A DNA stretch of 64,000 bases, taken from contig NC_036460.1 in assembly GCF_002775205.1 (NCBI RefSeq), positions 3,292,056 through 3,356,055 on the forward strand. Direction: 5' to 3'. How positions within the stretch are numbered: position 1 is the stretch's first letter; every line of letters begins with the position of its first letter. Source of the stretch: Xiphophorus maculatus. Its lineage: Eukaryota; Chordata; Actinopteri; Cyprinodontiformes; Poeciliidae. This document shows positions 55,772 to 64,000 of this stretch, one piece after another. The notes under the pieces were generated by a model. That model searched no databases, was not told the origin of the DNA, and saw nothing but the letters and a program-made list of their open reading frames with translations. The position numbers and the translations under genes are program-made.

Positions 55772-56345
55772 TGTTGGGTAAATTGTATTACTAGTATTAT
55801 CAAATATTCGTTGTATCATGTAGCCTTGTAGTTACATTTAGATAATGTTTACTTATATGCTTATTCTCTTTTACTCTTAGTATAAGTAAAGTTTCTGTGT
55901 GTTAAATAACTCTGATTCCTTCCTAGGGACTCCCTGGGAGATGGAGGTGTTAGTTGCTCCCAGCAGAGTTTTACAGTCCTACAATAAACTCTGCTTTGTT
56001 CTTCTTTGTGCTACAAAGCCGTTGCTTTGAAGCTATACAACGTGTAATATTCGACGCCGTGCCTGGAGCAAAAGGATCTAGAGTGTAGATAACATGTGTC
56101 TAGATAGTGAATGTTATTAGCGCTGCAACCATGTGATGAATTGTTGACCCCACCCCTTAGAGTTGCAGAACTCTCTGTGATAGGGACTCTGAAAGCAATA
56201 AAATAGAGGAGCAGGCATATGTGTTTTCAGAGCAGTTGGAGATTTGTAACTGAAAGCACATCTCTGTCTGCTCTCCTCGCGAGAAACAATGAATCTAACT
56301 CTCTTGTCTTTCCTGTGTTTGTTTAATAGGTATTTAGACCTGACA
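55772..56345 (+). mobile_element. ERV family 2 LTR, unit 1
   Basis: 574 bp, TGTTGGGTAA to ACCTGACA, followed after 5 nt by the primer-binding site. AATAAA occurs at 55983. The ends are confirmed by the older solo LTR with target duplications at 22120-22680. Confidence 0.9.
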
Positions 56346-56350
56346 TTATT

Positions 56351-56371
56351 TGGTCCTTCGCAGCCGGATGC
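56351..56371 (+). promoter_or_regulatory. Primer-binding site, tRNA-Tyr-like
   Basis: TGGTCCTTCGCAGCCGGA matches the 3' end complement of vertebrate tRNA-Tyr (TGGTCCTTCGAGCCGGA), except for one extra C. Confidence 0.6.
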
Positions 56372-57197
56372 CAATATACCGAACAGATTCCGGCAGGCGT
56401 GGTGGACCCCAGTAAAGACCGTGCGCACGGCAAGTTTCCTAGTGGAAACTTATCAGAACCTGTTCAAGGGCTGGCTCTTGGCCTGCCTGCTGGGATCTGA
56501 CGGTTGACGACTCCGAGGGAGAGACAGAGGGTGTGTGGATTCTTGTTTAAAAGTGTGGCGAATGACTGGGGGTCATTGCGCGAATAGAAAAACCCTGTAA
56601 ATTCTAGACTCTAACAGGTAAAAAATAGGGCACAAAATCCGTGAAGGACGTCCGAAGTCATTGCGCAAAATTTCGTGGAAACAGGTGCACGGAGCCTGGT
56701 GCAGACCTGCAGTAAAATTTAATAAATTGGAAGATAAAAATAAACATAATAAAATTTAATCAATTAGGCGATAAAAATAAAAAATAATAAAATTTAATCA
56801 ATTAGGCGATAAAAATAAAAATAATAAAATTTCCTCAATTCGATATATAATAATAAAATTTAATCAACAATAAAAATATTTAAATCAGGCACTAAAATTG
56901 TAATTGGAACGGATGGCGGAGTCCGGCAAAGCAGGAGCTTAAATTCCGCAACGGCACGTGTGATTGTGCGTGTGATTGGAGATATAAATACCACTTGGTG
57001 TTTTATCTCATATAAAACAGTAGGGTTGTAACCAGCAAACCTGTCTTGGATGCACAGGTAAGAACCCCCCACTCGAAAGAGTTGAAGCGGGGGTTACCAC
57101 TACAGGTATTTTTAATTGCTGGCCTACTGAAAATATCTCCAGTTTATAGGATTCCCTAGAAGTCGAAAAAACTGGGCCAAATTTTATTTTAAAAAAA
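56372..57197 (+). other. ERV family 2 leader
   Basis: Contains an A/T-rich ~36-bp repeat (about 56720-56875, AATAAAATTTAATCAATTAG units), a splice donor CACAG|GTAAGA at 57056 and, directly after it, a double hairpin at 57063-57095. Confidence 0.65.
57063..57095 (+). ncRNA. Leader hairpin with GAAA tetraloop (possible packaging element)
   Basis: The outer stem is AACCCCC (57063-57069) with GGGGGTT (57089-57095); the inner stem is ACTC-GAAA-GAGT (57071-57082). It lies just 3' of the splice donor, where retroviral packaging signals lie. The function is inferred. Repeated at 61894-61926. Confidence 0.45.
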
Positions 57198-58027
57198 ATG
57201 GGGAAAAGTATAAGCAAGAATAAGCCAACAGACAGTTTAAAAACAAATGACTGGAAATATGTTGAAAATCAGGATCTGCATAAAATAAAAATTTAGACAA
57301 ATGGATAACACACTATAACTTTGACGGCCGTCTAAACTCACAAAAACTAACAGTACTGCAGGATAAAATAATTAAAAAAACAAAGTCAAACCCAAAGGAA
57401 ATGCGCAAAGAAGGGTATGAGGATGTAAAATTTTGGTTAGAATTAGCAAAAAAAAGAGAAGAGGGGGAGGATGATGAGACAGGGCTTAGAAGTGTGAGAA
57501 GGCAGGCAGTGGAGCAGCGAGCAGCAGGAGGGGGAGGGGAAGTAGCTGAAGTTAACCAGTACTAAAATAGCAAAACAGAAGGGGAGAAACAAATAGTACA
57601 AAATGCAAAACTATACCCCGACTTGCCCTCACCCCCACAATATGAGGAGAAAGGTAGTGAGGGGCCTATCACTAGATCACAAACAGCAAACTTTAAGTGG
57701 TCTAAGAACTGGGGAGAAACTTTGGTGCAGGGAGCCACAGCTCCCAGTGGGTCTTTTCTCCCTCCCCCATGTTGCCCTTCAGAAGAGCCAAATAGTCAGC
57801 CACACACGACTGGTCTGTATCCTATGATACAAGTGACAAATCCTAATGCGGCTGGGCCTGACAAGAATTATGAAGACAGGCTCAACAAGGTCACACCAGC
57901 TAAAATCACAGTGACCTATCTGTATACAGATACAAAACACACAGCCGTTGCAGCTGTCGCTCTTCCTGATGATTTAAAATCTTTAGACAGAATGTGGACC
58001 TCCCCGCATGTATCTCTGTTTAAATAA
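57198..58027 (+). pseudogene. ERV family 2 gag, broken, unit 1
   Basis: The ATG at 57198 encodes MGKSISKNK (a myristoylation-type start) and is stopped by TAG about 33 codons on. Matrix-like reading goes on out of frame; the best open stretch is 57623-58027. A late-domain type PPQY motif lies in LPSPPQYEE (about 57625-57650). There is no nucleocapsid zinc knuckle. Confidence 0.7.
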
Positions 58028-59311
58028 AAAAACAGATGATGTCTTTTCTGGGGTTAACTAACTATTGTCGAACCTGGGTGCCTAATTATGCAGAAATTGT
58101 GGCCCCTTTAAGCAAACTAATGTATAAAAAAGATCTAAAAATGTCTTCCTCTTTGAAATGGACAGAGGAAGCAAAAAAAAAAGCACTATGTGGAATAAAG
58201 CAGGCCCTAGTGTCAAGTGCTGTGCTTGCCTTACCAGACTATAAAAAACCTTTTTTCCAAATGGTGGATTGCAAAGGTCAGTATATGACCTCGGTACTAG
58301 TTCAACAACATGGTGATAAAATGAGACCAATAGCATATTTTTCTTCCAAACTTGATAGTGTGGCGTGCGCCCAGCCTCCCTGTGTGAGAGCCGTGATTGC
58401 TGCTTCTATGGCTGTAGAAGTTAGTGCTCCTATTGTACTGTTTCATCCGTTAACATTAAACGTACCACATGCAGTTTCAGCACTATTATTACAAACAAAT
58501 ATGACTTTTTTATCGCCTGCGAGGCATCTCTCCTGTATGAGCACATTATTATCGCAACCTCATATGACTATTGAAAGATGCACAGTTTTAAATCCTGCAA
58601 CTTTGTTACCTCTTCCAGATGATGGTACAAAGCATGATTGTCAGGAAATGACAGAACAAAACGCAAAGAGTAGAAATGAATTAAAAGATCTACCATTAGA
58701 TCAAGGTGAAATACTTTTTGTTGATGGTTCCTCAAAGAAAAATAAAGAAGTGACGATTTACACCGATAGTCAGTATGCGTTTGCAACAGTACTGGAAAAA
58801 TAGGGGTATGATAACTTCGACAGGAAAACCAGTAACTCATGCAGACCTATTAAAAGAATTACTACAAGCTGTGCAGCTACCAAAACAACTAGCAATTTGT
58901 AAATGTGCCGCACACACCACAGGGAAAGATAAAGTGTCTCTAGGGAACGCCTTCGCTGATGAGATGGCAAAAAAAGCAGCGGAGGGACAAATAAAGATCT
59001 TATATATGGAAAAAAAAATCAAACATATGACAAAGGATCCTAAAAGACATGCAACAATTAAGTCCTAAAAAAAGAAAGAGATCTTTGGATTAAAAAAGGA
59101 GCAAAAATAGAAGATCAAATTTATAAGTGACCTGCAAATAAGCCTATCTTGCCAAAAAACTTGTATAGGTGGGCTGCAATATTGAGTCATGGCGTTTCGC
59201 ATGTCTCAACAGGGGGGATGGTAGGACAGATACATTAACATTACTCTATTTATGGATTTATTTCTTTTTCAAGAACTTTTAATGCATTACAAAAGGTCAT
59301 TTCATTTCAAA
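58028..59311 (+). pseudogene. ERV family 2 pol remnant, unit 1
   Basis: The open stretch 58036-58803 covers the thumb/connection part of reverse transcriptase (FLGLTNYCRTWVPNY near its start) and the beginning of RNase H (FVDGSSKKN). Protease and the catalytic palm of reverse transcriptase are absent: gag runs straight into the thumb region. RNase H has lost a segment between the DGSS and YTDSQYAF motifs and then shifts frame (rest at 58775-59068). The integrase start is decayed, and no integrase core or env follows. Confidence 0.8.
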
Positions 59312-60602
59312 AGTGCCTACAGAAAGAAGAGAGGGCTGCAAATGAAATAAGGAAATAAAGTGAATAAATAAATAGCTAAATACATGACTGATTAGGTAGA
59401 TAAATAAATAAAATAAAAACTGTGTATAGAATTGACAACTAAAATATTAGATAAAAATGTTAATTATTCCTTCTAGGCTAAAAAGGTAGGAGGAAAATAG
59501 AATAAAATACAATGAGTAAAATAGGATTTTTTTTAATGAGTTGAGGATAAAGACAAAACAAAGATCTTTAGAGAAACAGGCTCTAACTGTAAGAGGCATT
59601 GCTCAGATAACAACAAATGTAGATCAGGGGGACTTGCAGCCCCCCTTGCAGCAGCTCAGCAGGAGAGCCACAGAGCTGGGCTGTAACTCCCACCCCACTA
59701 GATTCAACTAATTAACATGTGAAGCCTCTTTGCATACCACTATTTTTTAAGTGCGAAGCAACCCCCACTTGCAGCAGCTCAGCAGGACAGAACGGGAAGT
59801 TGTGATGCAAATCACTTTCTCTCCCATCATCTAAAAGTACCTCTTGACAAAACTTCAGACTATAAGTTACAATTTTAGTAGTGGAACGACAAAAGGTACC
59901 CCAAAAAGGTTTTAAGTTCAAATTAAAATTAGATGAAACTAAAACATATCTGCAGGATTTTGATGTAGTTTGGTTTCCTAGATTTAGTGAAACATTTTCT
60001 CTTTAGAGTAGATCAGGGGTGTCCAAACTTTTTGCAAAGAGGGCCAGATTTGATAAAGTGAAGATGCCCGGGGGCCAATAGTTTGTTCGGACATTTTTTA
60101 ACTACAAAAGTTTCATGCAAATACACACCGTTATAAAACAATTTTCATTGTCACAATTATCTTTATTTTTCAAATGACAAAATAACCAAATATAAGCCAC
60201 TCAGGCAGATGAGAACAACTCTAAAAACCCAAATTCTGCCTTTCATTCATATCTGGAGAGTCCGATAACATTGAACAAACTGTATGAAATACCTTAAATT
60301 TACATGAGTTTAAAAATATCTTTGCCTCAAGAACATTTTAAACAGGAGTTATAAGTGATGCAAAGTTGTCTATTATTATTAAATCTTAAAACAAGTGAAT
60401 TTTGCTCTTTACAATATTTACAATATATTTCAGAAAGTAATAGTTTGTCACATCTACAGGTTCATAACATCAACAGTAATAACCAAATCTTACTCAAGAG
60501 TTTAATAAAATTAAGTGCCATAAATGTTCAATTCGCTTTTCACTGCTGATAGTGACAGACGTTGCCGTTCAAAATACTCAGTTTCATGTCCTCAACTCTC
60601 AA
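59312..60602. other. Filler and hAT-like fragment, second unit
   Basis: Near-identical copy of 54481-55771. Confidence 0.6.
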
Positions 60603-61176
60603 TGTTGGGTAAATTGTATTACTAGTATTATCAAATATTCGTTGTATCATGTAGCCTTGTAGTTACATTTAGATAATGTTTACTTATATGCTTATTCTCT
60701 TTTACTCTTAGTATAAGTAAAGTTTCTGTGTGTTAAATAACTCTGATTCCTTCCTAGGGACTCCCTTGGAGATGGAGGTGTTAGTTGCTCCCAGCAGAGT
60801 TTTACAGTCCTACAATAAACTCTGCTTTGTTCTTCTTTGTGCTACAAAGCCGTTGCTTTGAAGCTATACAACGTGTAATATTCGACGCCGTGCCTGGAGC
60901 AAAAGGATCTAGAGTGTAGATAACATGTGTCTAGATAGTGAATGTTATTAGCGCTGCAACCATGTGATGAATTGTTGACCCCACCCCTTAGAGTTGCAGA
61001 ACTCTCTGTGATAGGGACTCTGAAAGCAATAAAATAGAGGAGCAGGCATATGTGTTTTCAGAGCAGTTGGAGATTTGTAACTGAAAGCACATCTCTGTCT
61101 GCTCTCCTCGCGAGAAACAATGAATCTAACTCTCTTGTCTTTCCTGTGTTTGTTTAATAGGTATTTAGACCTGACA
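60603..61176 (+). mobile_element. ERV family 2 LTR, unit 2
   Basis: 574 bp, nearly identical to 55772-56345 (for example CCCTTGGAG for CCCTGGGAG near 60770). Confidence 0.9.
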
Positions 61177-61181
61177 TTATT

Positions 61182-61202
61182 TGGTCCTTCGCAGCCGGAT
61201 GC
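61182..61202 (+). promoter_or_regulatory. Primer-binding site, tRNA-Tyr-like, unit 2
   Basis: Identical to 56351-56371, including the extra C. Confidence 0.6.
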
Positions 61203-62028
61203 CAATATACCGAACAGATTCCGGCAGGCGTGGTGGACCCCAGTAAAGACCGTGCGCACGGCAAGTTTCCTAGTGGAAACTTATCAGAACCTGTTCAAGG
61301 GCTGGCTCTTGGCCTGCCTGCTGGGATCTGACGGTTGACGACTCCGAGGGAGAGACAGAGGGTGTGTGGATTCTTGTTTAAAAGTGTGGCGAATGACTGG
61401 GGGTCATTGCGCGAATAGAAAAACCCTGTAAATTCTAGACTCTAACAGGTAAAAAATAGGGCACAAAATCCGTGAAGGACGTCCGAAGTCATTGCGCAAA
61501 ATTTCGTGGAAACAGGTGCACGGAGCCTGGTGCAGACCTGCAGTAAAATTTAATAAATTGGAAGATAAAAATAAACATAATAAAATTTAATCAATTAGGC
61601 GATAAAAATAAAAAATAATAAAATTTAATCAATTAGGCGATAAAAATAAAAATAATAAAATTTCCTCAATTCGATATATAATAATAAAATTTAATCAACA
61701 ATAAAAATATTTAAATCAGGCACTAAAATTGTAATTGGAACGGATGGCGGAGTCCGGCAAAGCAGGAGCTTAAATTCCGCAACGGCACGTGTGATTGTGC
61801 GTGTGATTGGAGATATAAATACCACTTGGTGTTTTATCTCATATAAAACAGTAGGGTTGTAACCAGCAAACCTGTCTTGGATGCACAGGTAAGAACCCCC
61901 CACTCGAAAGAGTTGAAGCGGGGGTTACCACTACAGGTATTTTTAATTGCTGGCCTACTGAAAATATCTCCAGTTTATAGGATTCCCTAGAAGTCGAAAA
62001 AACTGGGCCAAATTTTATTTTAAAAAAA
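61203..62028 (+). other. ERV family 2 leader, unit 2
   Basis: Copy of 56372-57197 with the same A/T repeat, splice donor and hairpin (61894-61926). Confidence 0.6.
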
Positions 62029-62858
62029 ATGGGGAAAAGTATAAGCAAGAATAAGCCAACAGACAGTTTAAAAACAAATGACTGGAAATATGTTGAAAAT
62101 CAGGATCTGCATAAAATAAAAATTTAGACAAATGGATAACACACTATAACTTTGACGGCCGTCTAAACTCACAAAAACTAACAGTACTGCAGGATAAAAT
62201 AATTAAAAAAACAAAGTCAAACCCAAAGGAAATGCGCAAAGAAGGGTATGAGGATGTAAAATTTTGGTTAGAATTAGCAAAAAAAAGAGAAGAGGGGGAG
62301 GATGATGAGACAGGGCTTAGAAGTGTGAGAAGGCAGGCAGTGGAGCAGCGAGCAGCAGGAGGGGGAGGGGAAGTAGCTGAAGTTAACCAGTACTAAAATA
62401 GCAAAACAGAAGGGGAGAAACAAATAGTACAAAATGCAAAACTATACCCCGACTTGCCCTCACCCCCACAATATGAGGAGAAAGGTAGTGAGGGGCCTAT
62501 CACTAGATCACAAACAGCAAACTTTAAGTGGTCTAAGAACTGGGGAGAAACTTTGGTGCAGGGAGCCACAGCTCCCAGTGGGTCTTTTCTCCCTCCCCCA
62601 TGTTGCCCTTCAGAAGAGCCAAATAGTCAGCCACACACGACTGGTCTGTATCCTATGATACAAGTGACAAATCCTAATGCGGCTGGGCCTGACAAGAATT
62701 ATGAAGACAGGCTCAACAAGGTCACACCAGCTAAAATCACAGTGACCTATCTGTATACAGATACAAAACACACAGCCGTTGCAGCTGTCGCTCTTCCTGA
62801 TGATTTAAAATCTTTAGACAGAATGTGGACCTCCCCGCATGTATCTCTGTTTAAATAA
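62029..62858 (+). pseudogene. ERV family 2 gag, broken, unit 2
   Basis: Same start, same early stop and same open stretch (62454-62858) as unit 1. Confidence 0.7.
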
Positions 62859-64000
62859 AAAAACAGATGATGTCTTTTCTGGGGTTAACTAACTATTGTC
62901 GAACCTGGGTGCCTAATTATGCAGAAATTGTGGCCCCTTTAAGCAAACTAATGTATAAAAAAGATCTAAAAATGTCTTCCTCTTTGAAATGGACAGAGGA
63001 AGCAAAAAAAAAGCACTATGTGGAATAAAGCAGGCCCTAGTGTCAAGTGCTGTGCTTGCCTTACCAGACTATAAAAAACCTTTTTTCCAAATGGTGGATT
63101 GCAAAGGTCAGTATATGACCTCGGTACTAGTTCAACAACATGGTGATAAAATGAGACCAATAGCATATTTTTCTTCCAAACTTGATAGTGTGGCGTGCGC
63201 CCAGCCTCCCTGTGTGAGAGCCGTGATTGCTGCTTCTATGGCTGTAGAAGTTAGTGCTCCTATTGTACTGTTTCATCCGTTAACATTAAACGTACCACAT
63301 GCAGTTTCAGCACTATTATTACAAACAAATATGACTTTTTTATCGCCTGCGAGGCATCTCTCCTGTATGAGCACATTATTATCGCAACCTCATATGACTA
63401 TTGAAAGATGCACAGTTTTAAATCCTGCAACTTTGTTACCTCTTCCAGATGATGGTACAAAGCATGATTGTCAGGAAATGACAGAACAAAACGCAAAGAG
63501 TAGAAATGAATTAAAAGATCTACCATTAGATCAAGGTGAAATACTTTTTGTTGATGGTTCCTCAAAGAAAAATAAAGAAGTGACGATTTACACCGATAGT
63601 CAGTATGCGTTTGCAACAGTACTGGAAAAATAGGGGTATGATAACTTCGACAGGAAAACCAGTAACTCATGCAGACCTATTAAAAGAATTACTACAAGCT
63701 GTGCAGCTACCAAAACAACTAGCAATTTGTAAATGTGCCGCACACACCACAGGGAAAGATAAAGTGTCTCTAGGGAATGCCTTCGCTGATGAGATGGCAA
63801 AAAAAGCAGCGGAGGGACAAATAAAGATCTTATATATGGAAAAAAAAATCAAACATATGACAAAGGATCCTAAAAGACATGCAACAATTAAGTCCTAAAA
63901 AAAGAAAGAGATCTTTGGATTAAAAAAGGAGCAAAAATAGAAGATCAAATTTATAAGTGACCTGCAAATAAGCCTATCTTGCCAAAAAAACTTGTATAGG
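62859..64000 (+). pseudogene. ERV family 2 pol remnant, unit 2 (runs off right edge)
   Basis: As unit 1, with one A fewer in the poly(A) run near 63005-63015, so its open stretch begins only at 62989. RNase H end at 63605-63898. The sequence continues beyond the window. Confidence 0.8.

Noticed and set aside
53355..64000. A functional retrovirus
   Set aside because: All units lack protease, the reverse transcriptase catalytic region, the integrase core and env, and gag has early stops.

Overview
The window is a piece of a vertebrate, almost certainly teleost, genome. Three things point there: spliced genes with GT-AG introns, fish-type non-LTR retrotransposons (L1/Tx1-like, I/Nimb-like and L2-like), and endogenous retrovirus (ERV) remains. 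No prokaryotic gene organisation is present. The species cannot be named from the sequence; a percomorph or cyprinodontiform fish is only a guess.

Host genes. All host coding sequence that I can support lies on the minus strand. It belongs to three tandem copies of one cell-surface receptor gene built from scavenger receptor cysteine-rich (SRCR) domains. Gene 1 (9832 down to 1578, running off the left edge) has a signal-peptide exon, a shortened SRCR exon and four A+B pairs of SRCR exons. Gene 2 (32238 down to 19876) looks complete: signal peptide, short SRCR, four A+B pairs, one Ig-like domain, one transmembrane exon and a 30-residue tail. That is 13 coding exons in consistent phase, giving a predicted 1066 aa. 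Gene 3 (53284 down to 45324) keeps two A+B pairs, Ig, transmembrane and tail. Its 5' half is cut off by retroviral sequence at 53355. A domains have eight cysteines and hardly vary. B domains have six and vary strongly at clustered sites. The A-B intron is 76 bp in every pair, and neighbouring pairs repeat with a period of about 1.38 kb.

Mobile DNA. A degenerate L1/Tx1-like LINE sits in the same inter-pair intron of all three genes (1-1450, 21785-25860, 47260-52450). In genes 2 and 3 it carries a solo LTR with a 5-bp target duplication. Between genes 1 and 2 (12.2-19.5 kb) lie two truncated proviruses with tRNA-Pro primer-binding sites, an L2-like LINE, a TTAA-flanked insertion, a 45-bp VNTR and a ~61-bp minisatellite that holds a further solo LTR. 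Between genes 2 and 3 (33.6-45.2 kb) the same ERV is present in a recombined, shorter form. Its LTR is split by an 8.2-kb I/Nimb-like LINE, and that LINE's second ORF is split in turn by a 2.9-kb L1/Tx1-like LINE. From 53.36 kb to the right edge is an array of nearly identical 4.83-kb units of a defective provirus with a tRNA-Tyr-like primer-binding site.

Reading of the locus. It looks like a fast-changing immune-type receptor cluster that expanded by unequal exchange at two scales: 1.38-kb exon pairs and 22-25-kb whole genes. The retroelements mark the order of events. The receptor function is inferred from domain families only; nothing in the sequence shows the ligand.
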